From: Flavobacterium sp.
Lineage (GTDB): Bacteria; Bacteroidota; Bacteroidia; Flavobacteriales; Flavobacteriaceae
Direction: 5' to 3'
Length of the DNA stretch: 50,754 nt
Assembly (NCBI RefSeq): GCF_013822155.1
Contig: NZ_PNJW01000016.1
Span: 1 to 50,754, forward strand
Shown here one piece after another: positions 43,821 to 50,754 of this stretch (within the stretch, counting starts at the first letter, position 1; each line of letters starts with the position of its first letter). The notes beneath the pieces were generated by a model. That model saw only the letters and a program-made list of their open reading frames with translations. It had not been told where the DNA came from and made no database searches. Position numbers and translations under genes: made by a program.

Positions 43821-45359
43821 TTACTTTTTAAACAGCTTACTCAAAATCCCCAAAGCTCCCCGAATAAAAGTAGCACTTGTCAGTACTTTTACAACTGCTT
43901 TTGTAGTTTGACTTTCCGGTTCACGACGAGTTGAGGTAGTAGTTGTTTTTTGAGCTTCTTTTTCTCTATTTGCTTCTTCGGCTTGCTTTGAAGCTTGTTC
44001 TTGTGCGGCATTAATTTTTTTCGTCAAAAGTTCAAAAGCACTTTCTCTGTCAATAACTTCGTTATACTTTTTAGCTAATTTTGATGTAGCAATATGCGAA
44101 TCGATTTCTTGTGTAGTCAAGACATCCATTCTGCTCATAGGAGCACGAAGCATCGTAGCAACAAGTGGAGTAGGAATTCCTTTTTCATTCAAAGCCGTAA
44201 CAAAAGCTTCTCCAATACCGAGTTGAGTAATAATTTCATCTGTTTTATAATATTCGGATAACGGATAGTTTTCTGCTGTCATTTTAATTGCTTTTCGATC
44301 ATTAGCGGTAAATGCTCTCAAAGCATGTTGAATTTTTAATCCTAATTGGGCCAAAACACCATTTGGAATATCCATTGGATTTTGAGTAATAAAATATACT
44401 CCAATTCCTTTGGAACGTATTAATTTGACAATTGTTTCAATTTGATCTTGTAATGCTTTGCTTGCTTGGTCAAAGATTAAATGAGCTTCATCAATAAAAA
44501 TCACTAATTCAGGTCTGCCGGAATCGCCTTGTTCAGGCATAGTATTGTATATTTCTGCCAATAAACTCAACATAAAAGTTGAAAATAGTTTTGGTTTATC
44601 TTGAATGTCGGTCAATCGGATTATGTTCACATATCCGTTTCCGTTTTCGTCTATTCGCATCAAATCATCTATATCAAAAGATAATTCCCCAAAAAAAACA
44701 TCAGCTCCTTGTTGTTCCAATTCAATCACTTTTCTTAAAATTGAACCGGTTGAAGAAGTGGAAATTCTTCCATATTCCTTTTCAATTTCTTCTTTTCCCT
44801 CCTCGGTGATAAATTGTAAAACTTTTTTGAAATCTTTTAAATCTAATAATGGAAATGTATGATCGTCACAATATTTAAAAATTACAGAAACAACTCCACC
44901 TTGAGTGTCATTTAAATCTAATATTCTGGAAAATAAAACGGGTCCAAATTCTGAAACCGTGGCTCGTAAACGAACCCCATTTTGTTTGGAAATGGTCATT
45001 AATTCTACCGGAAATGCTTTGGTTTCATAGGGTAAATTAATTTTTGCATGTCGTTCAGTAATAAAAGGTTGTTCAATTCCGGGCATCGCGATTCCTGAAA
45101 AGTCACCTTTAATATCCATCATCAACACCGGAATACCGTTTTTTGACAATTGTTCCGAGAGAACTTGAATTGTCTTAGTTTTTCCCGTACCTGTTGCTCC
45201 TGCAATCAATCCGTGACGATTTAATGTTTTTAAGGGAATATTGATATGCGTATTTGGAATGGCTTCTCCATTTAAAATTGCTCCTCCTAAGGTTATAAAT
45301 TCACCTTTACAAGTATATCCTTGATTGATATGGGCACTGAATTCTTCTACTTTACTCAT
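43821..45359 (-). CDS. HerA-like ATPase, DUF853 family
   Basis: A P-loop ATPase of the FtsK/HerA group (YjgR-like). Walker A GATGTGKT is at 54-61; Walker B is LVIFIDEAHLIFD near the middle, with KGIGVYFITQNPMDIP after it. The protein begins FITLGGAILNGEAI and ends in a Glu/Ala/Lys-rich coiled region and FIRGALGILSKLFKK. Role unknown; DNA translocation is inferred only from the fold. The start at 45359 (MSKVEEFSAHINQGY) lies downstream of the promoter; the in-frame ATG at 45422 lies upstream of it. Confidence 0.93.
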   Translation of the reverse strand: MSKVEEFSAHINQGYTCKGEFITLGGAILNGEAIPNTHINIPLKTLNRHGLIAGATGTGKTKTIQVLSEQLSKNGIPVLMMDIKGDFSGIAMPGIEQPFITERHAKINLPYETKAFPVELMTISKQNGVRLRATVSEFGPVLFSRILDLNDTQGGVVSVIFKYCDDHTFPLLDLKDFKKVLQFITEEGKEEIEKEYGRISTSSTGSILRKVIELEQQGADVFFGELSFDIDDLMRIDENGNGYVNIIRLTDIQDKPKLFSTFMLSLLAEIYNTMPEQGDSGRPELVIFIDEAHLIFDQASKALQDQIETIVKLIRSKGIGVYFITQNPMDIPNGVLAQLGLKIQHALRAFTANDRKAIKMTAENYPLSEYYKTDEIITQLGIGEAFVTALNEKGIPTPLVATMLRAPMSRMDVLTTQEIDSHIATSKLAKKYNEVIDRESAFELLTKKINAAQEQASKQAEEANREKEAQKTTTTSTRREPESQTTKAVVKVLTSATFIRGALGILSKLFKK

Positions 45360-45377
45360 CGTATTAGTTTTAATAAT

Positions 45378-45385
45378 CAAATGTA
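45378..45385 (-). promoter_or_regulatory. Promoter of the HerA-like gene
   Basis: Leftward TACATTTG is an exact TAnnTTTG element, 19 bases from the chosen start codon. Confidence 0.6.
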
Positions 45386-45452
45386 ACAAAACCAATTCTA
45401 AATCTGAAACTATCATTTTCAAATTTTCAAATTATTACATTTTCAAATTAAC

Positions 45453-45460
45453 TATCTTTG
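45453..45460 (+). promoter_or_regulatory. Promoter of queE
   Basis: TATCTTTG is an exact -7 element. A TTG start at 45458 would lie inside it, so the ATG at 45479 is preferred. Confidence 0.65.
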
Positions 45461-45478
45461 CACTCAATTTTATTAAAA

Positions 45479-46111
45479 ATGCTTCAAAAAGAAACCCAAT
45501 TAGCCGTTGAAAAAGGAGAAAAACTTCCACTTATGGAAGAATTTTATACCATTCAAGGCGAAGGATATCATACAGGAACGGCTGCTTATTTCATTCGAAT
45601 CGGTGGTTGTGATGTAGGTTGTCATTGGTGTGATGTTAAAGAGAGTTGGAATGCTGAACTTCATCCGCCTACTTCAACAGATTTAATTGTTTCAAACGCA
45701 AAAAAATATGCTGATACGGTAGTGGTCACAGGCGGAGAGCCTTTAACTTGGGACATGTCTATTTTAACAAAAAAACTAAGAGATTCAGGAATAAAAATTC
45801 ATATCGAAACCTCTGGTTGTTATCCCGTAACAGGTTTTTGGGATTGGTTTTGTTTATCGCCAAAAAAAAATAAATTGCCGGTTAAAAGTGCCTATGATAT
45901 TGCCAACGAATTGAAAGTAATCATTTATAATAAACACGATTTTATTTTTGCCGAAGAGCAAGCAGCTCAAACAAATCCAAAAGCTATTCTTTTTTTACAG
46001 CCGGAATGGAGCAAAAGGGAAGAAATGACGCCGCTAATTGTGGATTATGTTATGAAGAATCCTAAATGGCGAGTTTCATTGCAAACACATAAATACCTTA
46101 ATATCCCTTAA
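45479..46111 (+). CDS. queE: 7-carboxy-7-deazaguanine synthase
   Basis: A radical SAM enzyme that makes CDG in the preQ0/queuosine pathway. The start of the domain reads LMEEFYTIQGEGYHTGTAAYFIR, then the cluster cysteines Cys44, Cys48 and Cys51 in GGCDVGCHWCD (CxxxCxxC), followed by VVVTGGEPLTW and KIHIETSGCYPV. The 210 residues are typical. queA at 31.6 kb acts later in the same pathway. The next gene begins three bases after the stop. Confidence 0.95.
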   Translation: MLQKETQLAVEKGEKLPLMEEFYTIQGEGYHTGTAAYFIRIGGCDVGCHWCDVKESWNAELHPPTSTDLIVSNAKKYADTVVVTGGEPLTWDMSILTKKLRDSGIKIHIETSGCYPVTGFWDWFCLSPKKNKLPVKSAYDIANELKVIIYNKHDFIFAEEQAAQTNPKAILFLQPEWSKREEMTPLIVDYVMKNPKWRVSLQTHKYLNIP

Positions 46112-46114
46112 AAA

Positions 46115-46489
46115 TTGAAATTAATTTTTCCAGTTATATTTATTTTACTTTTTTCAACTCAAAGTTTTTCTCAAATTCAAGGGGAAGACGAAGTATATTT
46201 GAATAATTTAATATTAGAACCGGAATTTCCAGGGGGAATGGAAATGTTTTACTCGTATTTAATAAAACGATTGGATCATACAAAAATTAAATCAGGTGAG
46301 AAATTGATTGTCGCTTTTACAGTGAATGAACTGGGAGAAATGAAAAAAATCAGATTGGTTCAATTTAAAGATGAAACGACGGCGATTGAAATTTTGAACG
46401 CCTTAAAGAACTTCCCAAAGTGGAAACCGGCTTATAAATTAGGTAATCCGGTAAGTGTGGAATTAAAAATCCCTATCGTTTTTAAGTGA
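46115..46489 (+). CDS. Small exported TonB C-terminal-like protein
   Basis: A signal peptide (residues 1-20, ending QSFSQ) is followed by about 100 residues resembling a TonB C-terminal domain: EPEFPGGMEMFYSYLIKRL, LIVAFTVNELGEMKKIRLVQ, NALKNFPKWKPAYKLGNPV and VELKIPIVFK. No transmembrane anchor or proline-rich linker is present, so it is not a complete TonB. The start is TTG, three bases after queE; no ATG precedes the signal sequence. The 3' end overlaps the convergent methyltransferase by 8 bases. Confidence 0.82.
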   Translation: MKLIFPVIFILLFSTQSFSQIQGEDEVYLNNLILEPEFPGGMEMFYSYLIKRLDHTKIKSGEKLIVAFTVNELGEMKKIRLVQFKDETTAIEILNALKNFPKWKPAYKLGNPVSVELKIPIVFK

Positions 46490-47198
46490 TTTTTTGATGG
46501 CTTAGTCGGGCTAAATAATCAAAATGGTCTCCTTCTACCAGTAATTCACATGCCAATCCATTTGCTAAAGCTGCGTTTTGTAAGGTATTGAAATCAATAT
46601 ACATCCAATCAAAAGGTTTTTCCATTTCACCTTTGTAGGAAATTTTAAATTCTAATTCGCCATAGTAATCAGTATCACCGGGAATCCATTTGCCGCCATC
46701 TTCATCTTCATCAAACATATAAATGATATCAGAACTATCTACTAAAATTTGGCCATTCTCTGTTAGCAGGCTTTTCAATTGAAGTAAAAAGCGAGAAATA
46801 TTTTTCAATCGCCCACACATTCCGGCACCATTCATTAATAATAAAATGGTGTCAAATTGTTCAACTTTCATTGACATTACATCTTTTACAGTAGCTTTTT
46901 TTAATCCACGTAACTGACAGGCTTTAATAGCATTGGGTGAAATGTCAATAGGTGTCACATCATAGCCTTTTTCCTGAAGATAAAGAGAATGACTTCCGGC
47001 ACCACAACCTACATCTAGAACTTTACCGTTTGATAATAATAAGGCATTTTGTTCCATTTTAGGCATTTTTTCGAATCCTCTAAATAAATAGGCAACACTC
47101 ATTTCATCAGCTTCCGAGATGGAAGTTTCTGTAATTAAATCTTGAGGATTATTGCCTGTTTGATAATCTAAAATGGCTTTTCCAAAAAGGTCTTTCAT
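46482..47198 (-). CDS. Class I SAM-dependent methyltransferase
   Basis: Motif I VLDVGCGAGSHSLYL is near residue 60, the acidic end of strand 2 is VTPIDISPNA, and motif IV is FDTILLLMNGAGMCG. The length is 238 residues. The N-terminal FGKAILDYQTGN and C-terminal FDYLARL segments suggest a small-molecule methyltransferase of unknown substrate. It is divergent from the YkgJ-type gene. Confidence 0.88.
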   Translation of the reverse strand: MKDLFGKAILDYQTGNNPQDLITETSISEADEMSVAYLFRGFEKMPKMEQNALLLSNGKVLDVGCGAGSHSLYLQEKGYDVTPIDISPNAIKACQLRGLKKATVKDVMSMKVEQFDTILLLMNGAGMCGRLKNISRFLLQLKSLLTENGQILVDSSDIIYMFDEDEDGGKWIPGDTDYYGELEFKISYKGEMEKPFDWMYIDFNTLQNAALANGLACELLVEGDHFDYLARLSHQKIT

Positions 47199-47210
47199 TT
47201 CTTTTGTTTA

Positions 47211-47279
47211 AAGTTCAAGGTTTCAAGTTAAATGTTGATTAATTTTGCAGCTCAACTTTAAACTTTAAACTTGAAACCA
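47211..47279. repeat. Inverted GTTTCAAG/CTTGAAAC repeat before the YkgJ-type gene
   Basis: AAGTTCAAGGTTTCAAGTT (47211-47229) is partly complementary to AACTTTAAACTTTAAACTTG (47253-47272), which continues AAACC. The same GTTTCAAG unit occurs at 39273. The TTG start codon of the next gene lies inside the right arm. Confidence 0.6.
47240..47247 (+). promoter_or_regulatory. Promoter of the YkgJ-type gene
   Basis: TAATTTTG is an exact -7 element, in the loop of the flanking inverted repeat and 23 bases before the start codon. Confidence 0.55.
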
Positions 47280-47765
47280 CCATTAAACGAACTCGGAAAA
47301 CTTGCCAAAGATAAGCATATCGAAAACAAAAAGTATTTTGATAAGTTAAAAAAGAAGCAGCCTAAAAATTTAGATTATGTCATGCAGGATTTGCATGAGG
47401 CCGAGTTTAAACGAACAGACTGTTTAAAGTGTGCTAACTGTTGCAAAACAACCGGGCCATTATTCACATCAGCTGATATCGAACGAATAGCTAAACATTT
47501 CAAACAAAAACCACAGCAGTTTATTGACCAATATTTGCAAATCGATGATGAGAATGATTATGTTTTGAAAAGTGTCCCATGTACTTTTCTTGATGCGGAA
47601 AATTATTGTATGATTTATGACGTTCGTCCAAAGGCCTGTCGGGAATTTCCACATACTGACCGAAAAAAGTTTTACCAAATTTCTGACTTAACGTTGAAAA
47701 ATGTCGCTATTTGTCCGGCTGCTTTTACCATTGTTGAAGAAATGAAGAAAAAATTGCCTTTGTAA
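47271..47765 (+). CDS. YkgJ-family cysteine-cluster protein
   Basis: A 164-residue metal-binding protein. The first cluster is Cys51, Cys54, Cys57 and Cys58 in DCLKCANCCKTTGP. The second comprises VPCTFLDAENYCMIYDVRPKAC (two segments), then CPAA. This fits the zinc- or iron-binding CxxCxxCC family, whose function is not known. The start is TTG, lying in a dispersed repeat. The next start, at Met38, would lose a conserved-looking N-terminal region (LNELGKLAKDKHIENKKYF), so TTG is kept. Confidence 0.88.
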   Translation: MKPPLNELGKLAKDKHIENKKYFDKLKKKQPKNLDYVMQDLHEAEFKRTDCLKCANCCKTTGPLFTSADIERIAKHFKQKPQQFIDQYLQIDDENDYVLKSVPCTFLDAENYCMIYDVRPKACREFPHTDRKKFYQISDLTLKNVAICPAAFTIVEEMKKKLPL

Positions 47766-47766
47766 A

Positions 47767-48156
47767 ATGAAAGTATATAAATCAAAAGTAGATTGGTGGT
47801 TAATTGCTTTGATTGTGGGTATTTTTGGGTATCCTGTAATAGATGGAATTCTTGAAAAACAGTATATAGTTTCACTTGTTTTTTTTATAATTATTTCTGT
47901 TTTAATGTGGTTAATACATTCTATTAAATATAAAATTGTAGGTGAAGTTTTAATATTATGGATTTATAAAATAGAAATTAAGACTATTAAAAGAATTTAT
48001 AAAACAACTATTCCATTGAGTTCTCCCGCGGCATCGCTTGATCGTATCGCGATAGTTTATAATAAATACGATGAAATTTATATTTCACCTAAAAACAGAG
48101 AAGATTTTATCAAGGAACTATTAAAAATAAACTCAGATATTATTGTTGACGTTTAG
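47767..48156 (+). CDS. Small membrane protein with PH-like domain (YyaB type)
   Basis: Two hydrophobic segments (WWLIALIVGIFGYPVI near 11-26 and YIVSLVFFIIISVLMWLIHSI near 33-53) are followed by a cytoplasmic domain with SSPAASLDRIAIVYN and YISPKNREDFIKELLKINSD, a pattern typical of the bacterial PH-like (DUF1200) family. Role unknown. One base after the YkgJ-type gene, so co-transcribed. Confidence 0.82.
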   Translation: MKVYKSKVDWWLIALIVGIFGYPVIDGILEKQYIVSLVFFIIISVLMWLIHSIKYKIVGEVLILWIYKIEIKTIKRIYKTTIPLSSPAASLDRIAIVYNKYDEIYISPKNREDFIKELLKINSDIIVDV

Positions 48157-48157
48157 G

Positions 48158-49417
48158 CTAATTATAAATAAGGTAAGGTTTTCTCATTTCTATAAACTCC
48201 TCTAAACCTTTTTCCCAAGTGCTTCGTATTTCTTTCTCAGACAAACCTTGTTCAATTTGAAGTCTCAAGAGTTTTGTTCCGGCCAATTTTGTAAAAAAGG
48301 AAGTAAAAAAAGTAGATTTATCAGCAGTATTTTCATATGCTTCAATCAACCATTTTAACCGGAGTCGTTTTACTGGGCTAATTTCAGACAAATCTTCTCC
48401 ATGACAAACCACATTGTTGTGGAGTGGGTTTTTTGAACCTAAATTTGGCAATGGCATAAAACTGAAATTGCCTTGTGGTAAAAAAGGAGAGCCGTAAATT
48501 TGAAACTGTTTATCTGTTCCGCGACCAACACTGACATTAGTGCCTTCAAAAAAACACAAACTTGCATATAGATTAATTGCTTGGTCATTTGGTAAGTTTG
48601 GCGATGGTTTTACAGGCAAACTATAGGCCATATCCCTGCGATAATGTAAACAAGGAATGACTGTCAAATTGCATTGAATACTGTCTTTTAGCCATTTTTC
48701 TCCATTAATCATTTTACCATATTCACCAATTGTCATACCGTGTAAAACTGGAATGGGATGCATTCCAACAAAGCTGGTAAATTCTTTTTCTAAAATTGGA
48801 CCGTCTACAATAGCACCGTTCGGATTTGGCCGATCTAAAATAATTAGTGGAAGATTAATTTCCGCACATGCCTCCATTACATAATGTAGCGATGAAATGT
48901 AGGTATAAAATCGAGCACCGACATCCTGTAAATCAAAGAGTAGAATATCAATTCCTTCTAATTGTTCAAGCTTTGGTTTTTTATTATCACCATAAAGAGA
49001 TACAATTGGTAGGCCTGTTTTAGTGTCTTTTCCATCTACAATTAGCTCTCCTGCATCTGCAACTCCTCTGAAACCATGTTCTGGAGCATAGATTTTTTCA
49101 ACAGCTATCCCATGGTCCAATAAATAATCAACTAAATGCTTTGTAATAGGTCGTAGTGGTTTTCCATCTGCTATTGTTGTAGAATAAGGAATTTTATAGT
49201 TTACAATTCCTGTTTGATTTGTTACTACACCAACTTTTTTATCTTGTAATAGTGGTAAGTAGGCAGAAAAATTTTCTGCTCCTGTGATGATATCCACAGT
49301 AGAAACCGCTTCATTGATAACAATGGTTTTATTATTATCTGCAATAACTTGTTTCTTTACTGAACATCCGCTCAAAACAATTAGCAAAACAAAGAATAAA
49401 ACTGTATTTTTGAACAT
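48158..49417 (-). CDS. namZ: Exo-beta-N-acetylmuramidase NamZ-like lipoprotein (DUF1343)
   Basis: A DUF1343 protein. Members of this family (NamZ) release terminal N-acetylmuramic acid from peptidoglycan fragments. N-terminal lipobox LSGCS. Family motifs: KVGVVTNQTGIV, IYAPEHGFRG, LLFDLQDVGARFYTYISSLHYVMEA (two blocks), RPNPNG, PVLHGMTIGEYGKM, and NVSVGRGTDKQFQIYGSPFL. The start chosen gives MFKNTVLFFVLLIVLSGC, a compact lipoprotein signal; the in-frame ATG at 49432 would add five residues and is also possible. The 3' end is one base from the convergent PH-like gene. Probably used in peptidoglycan recycling or scavenging. Confidence 0.9.
   Translation of the reverse strand: MFKNTVLFFVLLIVLSGCSVKKQVIADNNKTIVINEAVSTVDIITGAENFSAYLPLLQDKKVGVVTNQTGIVNYKIPYSTTIADGKPLRPITKHLVDYLLDHGIAVEKIYAPEHGFRGVADAGELIVDGKDTKTGLPIVSLYGDNKKPKLEQLEGIDILLFDLQDVGARFYTYISSLHYVMEACAEINLPLIILDRPNPNGAIVDGPILEKEFTSFVGMHPIPVLHGMTIGEYGKMINGEKWLKDSIQCNLTVIPCLHYRRDMAYSLPVKPSPNLPNDQAINLYASLCFFEGTNVSVGRGTDKQFQIYGSPFLPQGNFSFMPLPNLGSKNPLHNNVVCHGEDLSEISPVKRLRLKWLIEAYENTADKSTFFTSFFTKLAGTKLLRLQIEQGLSEKEIRSTWEKGLEEFIEMRKPYLIYN
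49405..49412 (+). promoter_or_regulatory. Promoter of the LolC/E-like permease, inside the namZ gene
   Basis: TATTTTTG is an exact -7 element, 23 bases before the permease start. It lies within the first codons of the divergent namZ gene. Confidence 0.5.
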
Positions 49418-49435
49418 CCGTTTATTATACATACC

Positions 49436-50671
49436 TTGAAATTAGAATATTTTATAGCCAAAAGACTTACTACTGCAAAACACCATAAAAGTAGTATATC
49501 TAAACCAATTATTAAAATTGCTATTACCGCTATTGCAATTGGAATAATCATGATGATAGTTTCAGTGGCTACCGGTCTTGGTTTACAGCAAAAAATACGC
49601 CAGAAAGTTTCAGCATTTAATGGTCATATCATTATTTCTAATTTTGATGATAATCAATCAGAAGTCAGTAAAGTACCCGTTTCAAATAAGCAGGATTTTT
49701 ATCCGAAGTTTACTTCTGTCGAGGGAGTTAACCATATTCAAGCTATTGCCAGTAAAGCTGGAATAATTCGAACAGAAAAGGCTTTTGAAGGTATTATTTT
49801 CAAAGGAGTAGGCAGTGATTATAAATGGGAAAATCTTAAGGAGTATATTGTTGAAGGAAAATCACCCAACGTTTCTGGAGCCTTAAATCCGGAAGTGCTC
49901 ATTTCTCAGTATTTGGCGAATCGACTTTACCTAAAAGTAGGAGATAAGTTCAATACTTTTTTCATGAAAGAAGATAGTAATGAAATGCCAAACTTACGGG
50001 TTTTTACTATTTCAGGAATTTATAATTCCGGATTTCAGGAATTTGATGCTACATATATATTAGGAGACATTCGCCATGTACAACGAATTAACCGTTGGCA
50101 GCCTGACGAAGTTGGAGCTTTTGAGGTATTTATTGATGATTTTACCAAAATAGAGCAAAAAGGAGAAGAAGTTTATGAGCAGACCTCGTATATGTTGGAC
50201 AGCAAAACCATAATTGACAAGTATTTTTACATATTTGAATGGTTGCAATTGTTCGACTTTAATATTATTGTAATATTAGTAATTATGATAGTTGTGGCCA
50301 CTATAAACATGGTTGTAGCACTACTTGTTCTCATTCTGGAAAGAACCCAAATGATAGGAATCCTAAAAGCTTTAGGAGCTGATAACTGGACCGTTCGTAA
50401 AATATTTCTTTTTAATGCCTTCCATATTATTCTCCGTGGATTACTTTGGGGAAATTGTATAGCTATAGCCCTAATGTTAATTCAACAACAATTTGGTGTC
50501 ATCAAACTTAATCCGGAGAATTATTACGTGAGTGAAGCACCGATTTATTTTAATTGGTTTTATATCTTTTTGTTAAACCTTGGAACTATTATTATAAGTT
50601 TTTTGGTACTGTTGGTGCCTTCTTATATTATTACAAAAATTTCTCCTGTCAAAGCGATTCGATTTGATTAA
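49436..50671 (+). CDS. FtsX/LolC-E-like ABC transporter permease
   Basis: An inner-membrane permease of the MacB/FtsX/LolCE type. The first transmembrane helix is near residues 24-45 (IIKIAITAIAIGIIMMIVSVA), followed by a periplasmic domain of about 215 residues and three helices in the last 150 residues (near 275-300, 330-345 and 370-400), with the cytoplasmic coupling motif ERTQMIGILKALGA. The C-terminal SPVKAIRFD is typical. In Bacteroidetes such proteins are usually annotated as lipoprotein-releasing permeases; the partner ATPase is not in the window. The start is TTG (MKLEYFIAKRL). It is divergent from namZ, with 18 bases between the start codons used. Confidence 0.92.
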   Translation: MKLEYFIAKRLTTAKHHKSSISKPIIKIAITAIAIGIIMMIVSVATGLGLQQKIRQKVSAFNGHIIISNFDDNQSEVSKVPVSNKQDFYPKFTSVEGVNHIQAIASKAGIIRTEKAFEGIIFKGVGSDYKWENLKEYIVEGKSPNVSGALNPEVLISQYLANRLYLKVGDKFNTFFMKEDSNEMPNLRVFTISGIYNSGFQEFDATYILGDIRHVQRINRWQPDEVGAFEVFIDDFTKIEQKGEEVYEQTSYMLDSKTIIDKYFYIFEWLQLFDFNIIVILVIMIVVATINMVVALLVLILERTQMIGILKALGADNWTVRKIFLFNAFHIILRGLLWGNCIAIALMLIQQQFGVIKLNPENYYVSEAPIYFNWFYIFLLNLGTIIISFLVLLVPSYIITKISPVKAIRFD

Positions 50672-50754
50672 TTTTTTTTTTACCATTAACAGGCTCTTGC
50701 TTTCCCAACTCACAAGTTTTATTAATTATCATATTTATTATTTAGCTATCATAT

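Noticed and set aside
50672..50754. Possible feature at the right edge
   Set aside because: Only a T-run and AT-rich sequence; no gene start or clear hairpin can be supported.

Overview
The window is chromosomal DNA of a member of the Flavobacteriaceae, probably Flavobacterium or a close relative. Evidence seen in the sequence: strongly AT-rich composition; Bacteroidetes-type promoters (TTG, about 19-23 bases, then TAnnTTTG) before many genes; little Shine-Dalgarno signal; a gldA gliding gene; a protein with a type IX secretion C-terminal signal; a GLPGLI-family protein; and a two-piece MetH. No rRNA, tRNA, phage, insertion sequence or CRISPR array was seen.

Layout. 1-8 kb: membrane pyrophosphatase HppA with an unusual cysteine-rich tail, a deoxynucleoside kinase, and a GLPGLI protein paired with an outer-membrane receptor-like protein. 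8-14.6 kb: a methionine/SAM block. metK and metH-metF are divergent, and each leader appears to carry a different SAM riboswitch class (SAM-II-like before metK, SAM-I before metH). 14.6-18.8 kb: envelope genes (PagL-like lipid A deacylase, GIN-domain lipoprotein) and a secreted repeat protein with a long structured leader. 18.9-31.5 kb: gldA, then an aromatic amino-acid block. It opens with a Phe/Tyr-codon leader peptide and a terminator/antiterminator pair (a classical attenuator), followed by pheA and DAHP synthase-chorismate mutase, then rsgA, dtd, three DUF3857 paralogs (two without the catalytic Cys), a MazG-like gene, a SugE-like exporter and aroA. 31.6-37.7 kb: queA, kynureninase, a ureohydrolase and a penicillin acylase homolog. 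37.7-41.5 kb: a leftward light-dependent repair cluster (flavin reductase, DUF2256 mini-protein, Cry-DASH, FeS-type photolyase). 41.6-50.7 kb: kynurenine 3-monooxygenase, cupin, DUF486, HerA-like ATPase, queE, a TonB-C-like protein, a methyltransferase, a YkgJ-type protein, a PH-like protein, NamZ and a LolC/E-like permease.

Together the genes cover methionine and SAM supply, Phe and chorismate synthesis, tryptophan catabolism (kynU, kmo), queuosine modification (queA, queE), photorepair and envelope functions.

Three things stand out: the Phe/Tyr attenuator; the two SAM-sensing leaders facing each other; and a family of short palindromic, GC-richer repeats that lie between genes and also in frame inside metH and aroA (one 37-bp element is 33/37 identical in the two genes). 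All identifications come from reading the sequence; no database search was run.
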